Made by a program: the position numbers and the translations under genes
Assembly: GCF_003367505.1 (NCBI RefSeq)
Contig: NZ_PXXX01000015.1
Location: 1 to 64,000, forward strand
DNA length: 64,000 nt
From: Lysinibacillus capsici
GTDB lineage: Bacteria; Bacillota; Bacilli; Bacillales_A; Planococcaceae
Reading direction: 5' to 3'
Shown: positions 25,468 to 33,596 of the stretch, piece by piece
Position numbering within the stretch: position 1 is the first letter of the stretch
Layout of the letters: each line of letters opens with the position of its first letter
Notes under the pieces: generated by a model
Told to the model about the DNA's origin: nothing
The model's database searches: none
What the model saw: the letters and a program-made list of their open reading frames with translations, nothing else

Positions 25468-26663
25468 TGGACATGCAGCAAGAAGAGAATACACAAATAT
25501 GGACGAAGCGTTTCATTAGTCTATTTTTAACGAATATCTCAGTTTTTTTTGTATTTTATGGACTTGTAACGACTTTGCCGCTTTATGCAATAGGGGAGCT
25601 ACATCAGACAGATAAGGAGGCAGGGCTTCTATTGTCTGGCTTTTTATTGTCAGCTATCATTGTACGCCCGTTTTCAGGAAAACTGTTAGATGTATTTGGT
25701 AAGAAAAAACTGTTAGTCCTCTCAATCGGGGGCTATTTTATATGTACCGTCTTATATTTATTTATTCATCCATTCGGCCTTTTACTTGTTCTACGTTTTA
25801 TACAAGGGATTTTCTTTAGTATTATTACAACAGCTGCAGGATCTTTAGCGGCTGATATCGTTCCAGCTAAACGAAAAGGAGCAGGCCTTGGCTATTTCAC
25901 GATGTCTACAAATCTAGCTGTCGTTATTGGTCCATTTATCGGACTATTATTAATACAATATAGTACCTTTAACGTATTGTTCATCGTTATGAGTATCTGT
26001 ATTCTAGCAGGAGGAATTCTAGCGTTAACGGTCAATACTGATGATTTACCGAAACCTGCACATGAAGGAAAACTAACCTTTAAATTTGATGATTTGTTTG
26101 AGCGAAAAGCGTTACCTGTTGCTGCGATTGCTAGTTTAGTAGCCTTTTCGTATGCCAGTGTTTTATCCTTTTTATCGGTCTATGCACAGCAAAAGGATTT
26201 AATGGCTGTGGCCAGTCTTTTTTATGCGGTGTTTGCTGCATCCATGTTAATTACGCGTCCGTACACAGGTAAACTTTATGATACGAAGGGACCACAATTT
26301 GTTATTATTCCCGGCATTATCTCCTTCGCCATCGGGCTCGTTATGCTCGCTTTTGTAGAGGGGCCCGTATTATTTTTGAGTGCTGCTATTTTTGTAGGTT
26401 TCGGCTATGGTGCTGTGACGACAAGCTTGCAAGCATTAGCCGTTCAATCCACAGCCATCCAGCGAAGTGGCTATGCTACAGCAACCTATTTTACGATGTT
26501 TGACCTTGGAATCGCACTAGGTTCTTATATTTTAGGAATGGTAGCCGTGCAGGCAGGCTATGCTTCAGTCTACCTGTCAGGTGCAGGCTTACTAGGGGTT
26601 GTCTTTATTATTTATCTATTACGACTTGCAAAGATGAAACCGAAAAAAATAGTGAATATATAG
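25467..26663 (+). CDS. MFS transporter, probable drug efflux
   Basis: A 398-residue, 12-helix major facilitator. Motif A variants are visible in the loop after helix 2 (GKLLDVFGKKKLL) and in the repeat half (GKLYDTKGPQ). Size and pairing with a MarR regulator fit a multidrug or antibiotic exporter, but the substrate is unknown. The ATG at 25467 overlaps the marR stop; ATG 25473 is an alternative two codons later. A strong terminator follows. Confidence 0.88.
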   Translation: MDMQQEENTQIWTKRFISLFLTNISVFFVFYGLVTTLPLYAIGELHQTDKEAGLLLSGFLLSAIIVRPFSGKLLDVFGKKKLLVLSIGGYFICTVLYLFIHPFGLLLVLRFIQGIFFSIITTAAGSLAADIVPAKRKGAGLGYFTMSTNLAVVIGPFIGLLLIQYSTFNVLFIVMSICILAGGILALTVNTDDLPKPAHEGKLTFKFDDLFERKALPVAAIASLVAFSYASVLSFLSVYAQQKDLMAVASLFYAVFAASMLITRPYTGKLYDTKGPQFVIIPGIISFAIGLVMLAFVEGPVLFLSAAIFVGFGYGAVTTSLQALAVQSTAIQRSGYATATYFTMFDLGIALGSYILGMVAVQAGYASVYLSGAGLLGVVFIIYLLRLAKMKPKKIVNI

Positions 26664-26664
26664 T

Positions 26665-26696
26665 AAAACAGTTGGGCCTGTCCCAACTGTTTTTAT
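26665..26696 (+). terminator. Terminator of the marR-MFS operon
   Basis: Perfect stem AAAACAGTTGGG / CCCAACTGTTTT, 5-base loop. Confidence 0.9.
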
Positions 26697-26739
26697 GATT
26701 ATAGGCAATCATGTAGCGTGGCCGTTTTAGACCAAAATA

Positions 26740-26748
26740 TGGTATAAT
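26740..26748 (+). promoter_or_regulatory. Extended -10 promoter of the toxin mRNA
   Basis: TGGTATAAT, an extended -10 with a perfect TATAAT (26743-26748). No good -35 precedes it, as is usual for extended -10 promoters. Confidence 0.65.
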
Positions 26749-26832
26749 AAGAGAGTAACTAGATAGAGGTTTCATGGGCGGTTGGCACAATATTAACCTA
26801 TCTCATTCAACTTATGGAAGAGAAAGGAGTTG

Positions 26833-26934
26833 ATGCCTTTGACTATTTTTGAAGCAATAATGGTTGCGATAAGTCTTTCAACACTTATTGTTTCTGTACT
26901 TGCATTGTCATTTACTTTTACACAAAAAAAGTAA
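26833..26934 (+). CDS. Small hydrophobic type I toxin-like peptide
   Basis: A 33-residue peptide: short N-terminus (MPLTIFEAIM), one hydrophobic helix (VAISLSTLIVSVLALSF) and a polar TQKK tail. The T-x-[FY]-E-[AS]-[IL]-x-[VI]-M-I beginning and layout match the holin-like toxins of the TxpA/BsrG group. AAAGGAG lies 3 bases before the ATG at 26833; a TTG at 26839 is better spaced (9 bases) and may be the true start. The 5' UTR base GGGCGGTT (26775-26782) is exactly complementary to AACCGCCC just after the stop (26934-26941), a long-range fold seen in such mRNAs. A minus-strand RNA promoter and terminator cover its 3' half. Confidence 0.75.
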   Translation: MPLTIFEAIMVAISLSTLIVSVLALSFTFTQKK

Positions 26935-27069
26935 ACCGCCCCTGCCTCGCCAGCATGTGAGATGGTTTACTTTCATCACTTTGCAAATCGCCTTTGAAGC
27001 GATTCATCTTGTTACTAGGACCATTGGTGTTCCAGCACCAATGGTCTTATTTACTTATATACATCTTCA
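26923..27069 (-). ncRNA. Predicted antisense antitoxin RNA
   Basis: The minus strand has TTGAAA (27105-27100), an 18-bp spacer and a perfect TATAAT (27081-27076). About 145 nt downstream is an intrinsic terminator: AAAGTAAACC / GGTTTACTTT (plus-strand 26964-26973 and 26928-26937) followed by seven U from the A run at 26924-26930. This transcript would overlap the 3' end and trailer of the toxin mRNA tail to tail, as SR4 does bsrG and RatA does txpA. No protein is encoded in it. Ends are predicted from promoter and terminator only. Confidence 0.7.
27019..27046 (+). terminator. Stem-loop ending the toxin mRNA
   Basis: GACCATTGGTG / CACCAATGGTC, 11 bp, then TTATTTA. It would also form the 5' stem-loop of the antisense RNA. 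Confidence 0.6.
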
Positions 27070-27075
27070 CTAAGA

Positions 27076-27105
27076 ATTATAACATGGATAAACGGTTTTT
27101 TTCAA
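27076..27105 (-). promoter_or_regulatory. Promoter of the antisense RNA
   Basis: Minus strand TTGAAA, 18-bp spacer, TATAAT. Confidence 0.7.
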
Positions 27106-27209
27106 ATAATGTAAATTTAATTGTCATGGATAGAAACCACAAGTAATAGAGTTCAGTTATTTAAGATGTGTATTCAAAAATGCTTATTAGTTAAATGAAA
27201 TAGGAACCC

Positions 27210-27308
27210 TCATTGAAATCTAATAACATAGTCAATATAACAATTCTCTTTTAATAGCTTAATTTCAAAGCTTTCAATATCCACTCTGATTACGTTACTT
27301 ACACTCAT
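27210..27308 (-). CDS. Hypothetical 32-residue peptide
   Basis: A 32-codon frame (MSVSNVIRVDIESFEIKLLK at its start, ending YVIRFQ) with GGAGG 9 bases before the ATG and a promoter-like TTGAAC-N18-CATAAT just upstream. Mixed charged and hydrophobic residues, one Cys, no signal peptide. It may be a genuine small protein or a remnant; no similarity recognised. It lies between the toxin locus and the SLH gene. Confidence 0.45.
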   Translation of the reverse strand: MSVSNVIRVDIESFEIKLLKENCYIDYVIRFQ

Positions 27309-27327
27309 CTATAATACCTCCAAAATT

Positions 27328-27357
27328 ATTATGATTTTTCTAATCAAGATTGTTCAA
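27328..27357 (-). promoter_or_regulatory. Promoter-like sequence for the 32-residue peptide
   Basis: Minus strand TTGAAC (27357-27352), 18-bp spacer, CATAAT (27333-27328). Confidence 0.45.
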
Positions 27358-27402
27358 TTTTAAAAAACTATGAAACATAATAGTAATTTAATTAATGGGA
27401 AG

Positions 27403-27477
27403 AACCCACTTCAAAAATCACTATTTGTCGTAACTTTTGTGTTATGGCTCATTGATGGTTTTTTGAAGCGGGTTTTT
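27403..27477 (+). terminator. Long inverted repeat with terminator-like tail
   Basis: AACCCACTTCAAAAA (27403-27417) pairs with TTTTTGAAGCGGGTT (27460-27474) with one mismatch, ending in T5. The 42-base loop holds a second stem GTCGTAAC / GTTATGGC. No plus-strand gene directly precedes it, so it may be the end of a non-coding transcript. Confidence 0.5.
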
Positions 27478-27533
27478 CATTTTATTAAAATCTTTTTCAG
27501 GAATAGGGGGACTAACTAATGACCTTGGGGAAT

Positions 27534-27561
27534 TTGATAGATCCTCTAAAAATGGTAAAAT
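27534..27561 (+). promoter_or_regulatory. Promoter of the SLH protein gene
   Basis: TTGATA (27534), 16-bp spacer, TAAAAT (27556), 40 bp before the start codon. Confidence 0.5.
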
Positions 27562-27601
27562 TATAGTATAAAAGAATCTAATTCATTTGGAGGTAAAAAA
27601 T

Positions 27602-28855
27602 ATGAAACGTGGTACTTTTAGAAAGAATTCAAACAAATTATTACTTGCGACTTTAGCTCTAGCTGTGGCGACGCCTGTTTACGCTATTCCTGCTACTTAT
27701 TCGGTTGCAGAAGCGGCAACAAAAACGACATTTAAAGATGTGCCTAAATCGCATTGGGCTTATGAGTCTATTAAGCAAGTAGCAGAAAAAGGGCTTGTTG
27801 CAGGTTACAGCGATGGCACATATAAACCATCTGCTCAAGTAACACGTGCAGAGTTTGCGACATTCCTATCACGCGTATTCGATGGCAACGACCGTACACC
27901 ATCTAAATTTTCAGATGTTGGAGCTTCACATTGGGCAAATGACGCTATTCAAGAAGGACTAGCTGTTGGTTTCATTAAAGCTAGTGATTTCTCAAATAAC
28001 AGATTTGAACCAAACAAAGCAATGACTCGCGGTGACATGTCTCGCTGGTTAGCAAATGGTTTAGCACATGCGAATGCTGATTATGGCAAAGCGATTGAGG
28101 AAATGGCGAATTCAAGCCTTACACTTATCCCGATTCCTGAGTTTTATGGTGGCGGTGTAAACAAGAAGGATTTACCGTATATTGGGGTAGCACTTGGTAC
28201 TGGCTTGCTGACAGGCTATGAAGATTTCACATTCAAGCCTAATGGCAATTCAACACGTGCCGAGGTAGCAACTATCCTTATCCGCTTCATGGATGCTATG
28301 AAAAAAGCCCCATCTGATTTCACAGGGCTAAAAGAACTTCGTGAAGTTGCTAGCACAGGAACGAACATCTTAACTATTTCCAACTTTAAGAAATCAGAAT
28401 ACGGTGGATATGAAGATGTTCTGGGTAAACCACATACGTATTTAAATAACACTGGTATTGCGACAATTGAACATGCTGTTTTTGTGGATACAACTGGCTC
28501 TAAACCAAAAGGTATTTTTAAAGATATGTTTTTTAATGAAAGCAACAATATAGCTTTTCTGAATAAAGGAGTTTACGCTATCTACTATGAATACACATTC
28601 AAGCCAAGTAGAGACGTAAGTCTTCTAAGTGTTAGCAATGGTTCTGACATGCACTTTGCTTCAAACTTAGTTGTAGATAAAAGTAAAGTTGCACAGTTTC
28701 ATATAACATCCCCAACAGGTTCATCAAAAAATGAATTTACGAAGGGTGAAACCTATCGCTTTTGGGCTTTAAATGGAGTAAAGGTTAAATCTGATGAAAA
28801 ACTAAGAGGAAGAACAGATGATGGAAGTATGTTCATTTATGAAGTAGCGAAATAG
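27602..28855 (+). CDS. Secreted S-layer homology (SLH) domain protein
   Basis: A 417-residue exported protein. A signal peptide (basic N-terminus, LLLATLALAVATPVYA) is followed by three SLH modules: residues ~43-90 with FKDVPKSHWAYESI and GYSDGTYKPSAQVTRAEF; ~104-155 with FSDVGASHWANDAI and MTRGDM; and a degenerate third at ~190-240 with GYEDFTFKPNGNSTRAEV. SLH domains hold proteins to pyruvylated secondary cell-wall polymer. The C-terminal ~175 residues are a beta-rich region of unknown role; a YEYTFKPSRDVSLLS-like strand suggests an adhesin-type domain. GGAGG lies 8 bases before ATG 27602. Confidence 0.9.
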   Translation: MKRGTFRKNSNKLLLATLALAVATPVYAIPATYSVAEAATKTTFKDVPKSHWAYESIKQVAEKGLVAGYSDGTYKPSAQVTRAEFATFLSRVFDGNDRTPSKFSDVGASHWANDAIQEGLAVGFIKASDFSNNRFEPNKAMTRGDMSRWLANGLAHANADYGKAIEEMANSSLTLIPIPEFYGGGVNKKDLPYIGVALGTGLLTGYEDFTFKPNGNSTRAEVATILIRFMDAMKKAPSDFTGLKELREVASTGTNILTISNFKKSEYGGYEDVLGKPHTYLNNTGIATIEHAVFVDTTGSKPKGIFKDMFFNESNNIAFLNKGVYAIYYEYTFKPSRDVSLLSVSNGSDMHFASNLVVDKSKVAQFHITSPTGSSKNEFTKGETYRFWALNGVKVKSDEKLRGRTDDGSMFIYEVAK

Positions 28856-28881
28856 GAGTTGATAATTCCATTGAAACTAAT

Positions 28882-28913
28882 AAAAAAGGTACGATTGCGA
28901 TCGTATCTTTTTA
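28882..28913 (+). terminator. Terminator of the SLH gene
   Basis: Stem GGTACGAT / ATCGTATC with a tetraloop, flanked by A6 and T5. Confidence 0.75.
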
Positions 28914-29006
28914 TAGGTCTATACATAGCAGTGGGAAATATAGAGATTTTAAAAAAACTTAACGAGTCTATAAAAAATTTATTTCGAAGCACACACAAGT
29001 AAGAAA

Positions 29007-29040
29007 AATAAAAAGTAGAGCAACAAAAAGCCGCTCTACT
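29007..29040 (-). terminator. Terminator of the amino-acid ABC operon
   Basis: Minus-strand stem AGTAGAGC / GCTCTACT then T5A. Confidence 0.8.
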
Positions 29041-29782
29041 AAAGATTCTTTTGTAAAAATGCCTTTGTACGGTCGTTTTGAGGGTTTGTAAAGAAGTTGT
29101 TTGGATGATCAGATTCGATAATTTGACCACCATCCATAAAGACGACCTTATTTGCTACCTCTCGTGCAAAGCCCATTTCGTGTGTTACCACAATCATCGT
29201 CATCTGATCCTCTGCTAGGCTTTTCATAACCTTTAATACTTCGCCTGTCAGCTCAGGATCTAAGGCAGAGGTAGGCTCATCAAATAATAAAATTTGAGGA
29301 TTCATCATAAGGGCACGTGCAATTGCTACCCGCTGTTTTTGGCCGCCAGAAAGATTAGCTGGATAAGCCTTGGCCTTGTCGGCAAGACCAATTTTTTGTA
29401 GTAAATCTTGACAGCGTTTTGTAATGGCTTCTGTCGATTCTGTTTTTAATAAGCTCGGTGCCATTTCAAGGTTTTGCTGAACGGTTAAATGGGGGAACAG
29501 GTTAAAGTGTTGAAAGACCATCCCCATTTTAGCTGTGATTGCTTTGATGTCTTGTGGCTTTGTATATCGACCATCTTGCACTAAATAATCGCCATCTACT
29601 ACAATACTGCCACCATCGATTTCTTCTAAATGTATTAAGCTTCGAAGCATTGTACTTTTCCCAGATCCAGAGGGACCGATAACTGCAATGACATCATTCT
29701 TCTCTACTGAAAATGTAATTTGTTTCAGAACCTCCACCTGATCGAAAGATTTCTTCAAATTTGTTACTTCCATTAATGCCAT
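29039..29782 (-). CDS. Polar amino-acid ABC transporter, ATP-binding protein
   Basis: A 247-residue ATPase of the GlnQ/TcyC type. Walker [10 protein letters not shown] is at ~36-44, the Q-loop in [14 protein letters not shown], signature LSGGQKQR, Walker [12 protein letters not shown] and the switch His in [11 protein letters not shown]. The start at 29782 is chosen for the GAGGTG 6 bases upstream. It is the last gene of a binding protein - permease - ATPase operon and powers uptake of an amino acid, possibly cystine or glutamine. Confidence 0.93.
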   Translation of the reverse strand: MALMEVTNLKKSFDQVEVLKQITFSVEKNDVIAVIGPSGSGKSTMLRSLIHLEEIDGGSIVVDGDYLVQDGRYTKPQDIKAITAKMGMVFQHFNLFPHLTVQQNLEMAPSLLKTESTEAITKRCQDLLQKIGLADKAKAYPANLSGGQKQRVAIARALMMNPQILLFDEPTSALDPELTGEVLKVMKSLAEDQMTMIVVTHEMGFAREVANKVVFMDGGQIIESDHPNNFFTNPQNDRTKAFLQKNL

Positions 29783-29793
29783 ATGTGTCACCT

Positions 29794-30450
29794 CTATTCG
29801 AATTTAAAGCGTTTTTCTAGCCATTTAAAGAACACGGTCAATACAAGGGTCATGACTAAGTAAATTGCTCCAGCAATAAAGAACGGTGTAATTGTGAAGT
29901 CACGATTGACAGCTGTTTGCGCAAAATGTAGTAATTCTGGAACAGCAACTGCATAAAGTAGGGCTGTATCCTTAATTAGTGTAACGGATTCATTTGATAA
30001 TGCGGGTAAGGCGACACGAAACATTTGTGGCAAAATAACACGTGTCGTCGTTTGCCATTTGGATAAACCGAGTACCTGGGCTGCCTCATATTGTCCTTTA
30101 TCGATGGCAAGAAGACCACCACGGAATATTTCTGCAAAGTAGGCAGCATAATTTAAAATAAAGCCAAGACAAGCGGCCACAAAACGATCGAGTACTAAAT
30201 ATTCACCGATTACTGGCAGCATAGGTAAACCAAAGCAAATTAATAATAATTGTAGTAATAGTGGTGTACCACGCATGATATAAATATACGTATGTGCAAG
30301 CCAAGCAAGTGGTTTTATCCGACTTTTTACGGCGAGTGTTAGTAAAAAGCCAAATGGAATCGATACCAGAATGGCAATGAAGAACAGTAAAACTGTCATT
30401 TTTGCCCCTTCTAGCATCGGTAATATCATAGTTTGCCAGTAATCCGCCAT
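29794..30450 (-). CDS. Polar amino-acid ABC transporter, permease
   Basis: A 218-residue HisM/GlnP-type permease with about five membrane helices. The coupling motif contacting the ATPase reads [16 protein letters not shown] followed by [14 protein letters not shown]; the early [14 protein letters not shown] is typical of the family. GGAGGG lies 8 bases before the ATG. Eleven bases separate it from the ATPase gene. A single permease implies a homodimeric pore. Confidence 0.93.
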   Translation of the reverse strand: MADYWQTMILPMLEGAKMTVLLFFIAILVSIPFGFLLTLAVKSRIKPLAWLAHTYIYIMRGTPLLLQLLLICFGLPMLPVIGEYLVLDRFVAACLGFILNYAAYFAEIFRGGLLAIDKGQYEAAQVLGLSKWQTTTRVILPQMFRVALPALSNESVTLIKDTALLYAVAVPELLHFAQTAVNRDFTITPFFIAGAIYLVMTLVLTVFFKWLEKRFKFE

Positions 30451-30464
30451 AACGATGTCCCTCC

Positions 30465-30499
30465 AAAAAGAGTAAGAGTTCCGCTAAGGAAACTCTTAC
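30465..30499 (-). terminator. Intra-operon terminator after the binding-protein gene
   Basis: Minus-strand stem GTAAGAGTT / AACTCTTAC then TCTTTTT, between the binding protein and permease genes. Leaky termination here would raise binding protein over membrane subunits. Confidence 0.65.
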
Positions 30500-30517
30500 A
30501 GTTGATGTATCCTGTCA

Positions 30518-31315
30518 TTATTTTAATACTTTATCTTCACCGAACCATTTTGTTGAAATGTCAGCCGCAGTACCGTCTTCATTCATTTTGTCTAACGCGG
30601 CTTGTAGTTTTTCTAATAAGGCTTCATTTCCTGGTTTCACACCAATACCGTATTGCTCAGGTGCGAGTGATTCCTCTAATAATTTGAATGTGTCAGGCTC
30701 TTGTGTCATGTAATATTCTGCAACTACAGCATCAATTACCACAGCATCAACACGGCCTGTTTTTAAGTCTGATAATGCTAAAACATTATCCGCAAATTCT
30801 GTAATTTTTTTCACTTCTTTGTGAATTGGATTACCGTTTAATGCATCGGCTGCAGAAGAAAGGGATTGAATACCTACTTCTTGTCCAGCTAAATCACTTA
30901 GCTTCGTAATCTTTGAATCTGCCTTTGTTATCACAACTTGAGAGTTTTCAAGATAAGGCTTTGTAAATAAAACCTTTTCCTTACGTTCATCTGTAATGGT
31001 ATAACCGTTCCAAATTAAATCAATACGTCCACTTAATAATTCAGCCTCTTTTGTTTTCCAATCGATTGGTTGGAATTCTGCTTCAACGCCCATATGCTCT
31101 GCTGCAGCGCGAGCTAAATCAATATCGAATCCAACGATGTCGTTTTTATCATCGCGGAAGCCCATTGGTGCAAATTTATCGTCAATTCCGATAATAATTT
31201 TTTCTTGATCTGCTGCTGTTTCGTCTTTTTCTGCTGTCTTTTCTTTTGAAGTACCGCATGCTGCTAAAACGATGACAGCTGTCAGCATCATAAATAAAGT
31301 CAATACACGTTTCAT
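30518..31315 (-). CDS. Amino-acid ABC transporter substrate-binding lipoprotein
   Basis: A 265-residue type 3 periplasmic-binding-fold protein anchored as a lipoprotein: signal MKRVLTLFMMLTAVIVLAAC with lipobox LAAC (Cys20). The mature start is a charged linker, then IIIGIDDKFAPMGFRD and GFDIDLARAAAEHMG, the usual opening of amino-acid binders; RIDLIWNGYTITDERK is the hinge-side ligand motif. GGGGG precedes the ATG. First gene of the operon, with a good promoter upstream. Confidence 0.93.
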   Translation of the reverse strand: MKRVLTLFMMLTAVIVLAACGTSKEKTAEKDETAADQEKIIIGIDDKFAPMGFRDDKNDIVGFDIDLARAAAEHMGVEAEFQPIDWKTKEAELLSGRIDLIWNGYTITDERKEKVLFTKPYLENSQVVITKADSKITKLSDLAGQEVGIQSLSSAADALNGNPIHKEVKKITEFADNVLALSDLKTGRVDAVVIDAVVAEYYMTQEPDTFKLLEESLAPEQYGIGVKPGNEALLEKLQAALDKMNEDGTAADISTKWFGEDKVLK

Positions 31316-31370
31316 TTTAGTTTCCCCCTATAATCTAACGCTTTCGTTTGCTAAACTACTAATGTGTTAA

Positions 31371-31399
31371 AGGATAACATCGTACTCTAACAATGTCAA
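31371..31399 (-). promoter_or_regulatory. Promoter of the amino-acid ABC operon
   Basis: Minus strand TTGACA (31399-31394), 17-bp spacer, TATCCT (31376-31371). Confidence 0.7.
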
Positions 31400-31502
31400 T
31401 ATCGTTTTCGATTAATCAGAAAATGAGCAGCGTTATCTAGCATTTTTTTGAATATCATAAAATTATGAAATTGGGGGATAGTAAGTAACTAAAGAATAGG
31501 GA

Positions 31503-31536
31503 AAAGAAAAAGGGACTGCTCCTATAGAACAGTCCT
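31503..31536 (-). terminator. Terminator of the RNase H-like gene
   Basis: Minus-strand stem GGACTGtTC / GAgCAGTCC then CTTTTTC. Confidence 0.75.
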
Positions 31537-31547
31537 GTGAAATGAGG

Positions 31548-31940
31548 CTAGCCATTTTTGCTTTGGATTGCTTTTCGTGCCAAGGCATCGGCCGCTTTGT
31601 TTTGTGAGTCGGGCACCCATTTGATAAAGAATAAATCAAAGCTAGTGGCAAGCGCTAAAGCTTTTTCTAAATAAGGTTTAAATTCCTCATTTTTCACATA
31701 TTCTTTTTCCATAGAAGCAACAACGATTTTGGAATCTGAACGCACCGAGACAAGAGGGGAGCCTAGCTTTTGTGCTTCTTCAAGACCACGAACCAATGCC
31801 GAAAATTCAGCAATATGGTTGTTTGTTTCACCAATATACTCGCTGATTTGGATCTGGTGACCTTCACCTTTAATAAATACTCCTATCCCACTTGGCCCGG
31901 GATTTCCTGCACTGGCAGCATCTATATAAACCTCTAACAT
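31548..31940 (-). CDS. RNase HI-family protein
   Basis: A 130-residue RNase H fold protein. The four acidic catalytic residues are in place: Asp7 (VYIDAASAGNPG), Glu45 (HIAEFSALV), Asp69 (RSDSKIVV) and Asp118 (NKAADALAR). It lacks the basic handle helix of E. coli RNase HI, as in Bacillus YpeP-like proteins, so activity on RNA/DNA hybrids is plausible but not assured. AGGGATGAT precedes ATG 31940; upstream in-frame sequence has no ribosome site. It is divergent from the zinc-finger gene. Confidence 0.85.
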   Translation of the reverse strand: MLEVYIDAASAGNPGPSGIGVFIKGEGHQIQISEYIGETNNHIAEFSALVRGLEEAQKLGSPLVSVRSDSKIVVASMEKEYVKNEEFKPYLEKALALATSFDLFFIKWVPDSQNKAADALARKAIQSKNG

Positions 31941-32127
31941 ATCATCCCTACTTTGCGTTTTGACTTCTCTATAATTGTACAACAAGGCTATGGGCAAAGC
32001 ATCCTTGTGGGGCAATTGGTGTTTGAAAAAAATACGTAGGAAGTAAACAAAATAGTTGCTTGTTGAAATTGAACGCTTCATAATAGTAGGAAGTGAATTT
32101 TGGACGTGAAAGGAGCGAGAGTTCAAC

Positions 32128-32319
32128 ATGGATAAAGTGACGGTTATGAAGGATATTGATGAACTGCATGATACGTATTGTTCGGATTGCTTAGTGATTA
32201 AGCAATTACGTAAAGAACGTGGTAAACCAGGGGCTCATCGTTTCTGCATTGAAGCCTGTTCAGTTGGAGAAAAGCTACAGTTCCTAGGGGAAGAACTTTT
32301 AAAAGTTTATAGCAAATAA
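32128..32319 (+). CDS. Small zinc-finger protein
   Basis: A 63-residue protein with a probable zinc site made by CSDC (18-21) and HRFCIEAC, the C2HC-type pattern of the small zf-C2HCIx2C family found in Bacillales. The remainder is helical and charged. AAAGGAGCGAGAG precedes the ATG. Function unknown. It is monocistronic, with a strong terminator. Confidence 0.8.
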   Translation: MDKVTVMKDIDELHDTYCSDCLVIKQLRKERGKPGAHRFCIEACSVGEKLQFLGEELLKVYSK

Positions 32320-32328
32320 ACACATGAG

Positions 32329-32378
32329 AAAAAGCTACATGTATTAGCAAAACGCTAGTACATGTAGCTTCTTTAATT
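32329..32378. terminator. Strong bidirectional terminator
   Basis: Stem AAGCTACATGTAtTAGC / GCTAgTACATGTAGCTT, followed by CTTTAATT. Confidence 0.85.
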
Positions 32379-32385
32379 GTCAAGA

Positions 32386-33369
32386 TTATTTCGTTTCAGC
32401 ATAGCTGCTTAGATCTTGGTAATACTTTGTAAGAGAGGAAGCCGAAATATCGAATGTCGCAGCGATTTCTTTTACCGTCATAGAAAGGGACTCAAACAGC
32501 TCCTTTTCCTGACCGTAACGAATCGCACCAGCTGCAATGGCCGCTTCTTTACGCGCAGTCGGTTGACCTTCAATTAAATAGTCTTCTAAAAGCTCAAGCA
32601 TCGGTGCTGTTTCACGCTCATTTTGCTCTAGGAAGTCTTTTACTTGTGTCAGGACATTGCTCTCAAAGTTTGAGAATTCCTCACCCTTATAGCCATTTGA
32701 TACTAATAACTCCCAAAATGCTAGGTGCTCTTCTTTTAAGAAGGAGCCAACCTTCTTCTCTGAAGCCTCAAAGCGCTTCTTAAATTCTTCAAAGACCTTC
32801 GCATGATCCTCTGGGAAGAAAATCAGTGTAGACACAGCTAAATAATGAGCCGATTTCTTCGTGCCATCTGGTAAAATGAAGGCAAATACATGCATACCTT
32901 CAGGAATCGGTTTGTTATTTTCACGTCGAATATAAAGCTCATCATTTGTAAGTATATGATTAGCCTTGAAATATTTTTCCTCAACAACAGACACCGTACC
33001 AATAAATAAAGTAGGCTGAGACCAATCTTCAAGTACTTTGACTGTAGAAGGTCTTACCGCTTTTTTCTTCGTTTTCTTCAAATAATTTTTCCAAATAGAT
33101 GGCTCTTGATGGAAGAAAAAGTCGTCTAAAGCGATGGCTTCAATAAGCTCTCGCTGTAAAACGCTCTCTAATTTAGGCTGCCATGTGCCCACATGCTCAA
33201 TATAGGCACGAACATCTTTACGTTCTGGATATTCTAAGTAAAATGTTTGTAGCACACGCTCTAATTCTTCGATTTGTACTGCTTCCACTGTTACTTGTTG
33301 TTTGCCTTCACAACATTTTTTATATTTTTTGCCGCTACCGCATGGGCATGGATCATTACGTTTTACCAT
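32386..33369 (-). CDS. SEC-C zinc-motif protein
   Basis: A 327-residue protein with an N-terminal SEC-C motif, RNDPCPCGSGKKYKKCC, the zinc-binding tail also found at the end of SecA. The long middle is alpha-helical without a recognised domain. The last ~30 residues (VKEIAATFDISASSLTKYYQ) read like a helix-turn-helix, an uncommon pairing that hints at DNA or RNA contact. The start at 33369 (MVKRNDPC) sits 12 bases after AAAGGA; an ATG eight codons earlier is possible. Confidence 0.8.
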   Translation of the reverse strand: MVKRNDPCPCGSGKKYKKCCEGKQQVTVEAVQIEELERVLQTFYLEYPERKDVRAYIEHVGTWQPKLESVLQRELIEAIALDDFFFHQEPSIWKNYLKKTKKKAVRPSTVKVLEDWSQPTLFIGTVSVVEEKYFKANHILTNDELYIRRENNKPIPEGMHVFAFILPDGTKKSAHYLAVSTLIFFPEDHAKVFEEFKKRFEASEKKVGSFLKEEHLAFWELLVSNGYKGEEFSNFESNVLTQVKDFLEQNERETAPMLELLEDYLIEGQPTARKEAAIAAGAIRYGQEKELFESLSMTVKEIAATFDISASSLTKYYQDLSSYAETK

Positions 33370-33543
33370 AATTAGAACACTTCCTTTAATCATTGTTAAT
33401 CGTATATTGCTAAATAATTTGCGTACTCTTAATAATAACGGTACTTTTGTATGAAGAAAAATGATTGTCTATTTTGAAATATCTAAAAAATATAGAGGGA
33501 CGCCCTGATTCTAGTATATGTACGTATTTTTCTACTTAGAACT

Positions 33544-33589
33544 AAAAAAAGAAAACGATCTATACCTTGAATAGGCAGGACCGTTTTCT
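33544..33589 (-). terminator. Terminator of pepF
   Basis: Minus-strand stem GAAAACGGTCC / GATCGTTTTC then T7. Confidence 0.75.
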
Positions 33590-33596
33590 AGTTAAA

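Noticed and set aside
31330..31350. cre site in the amino-acid ABC promoter region (ACGAAAGCGTTAG)
   Set aside because: Only about 11 of 15 consensus positions match; likely chance.
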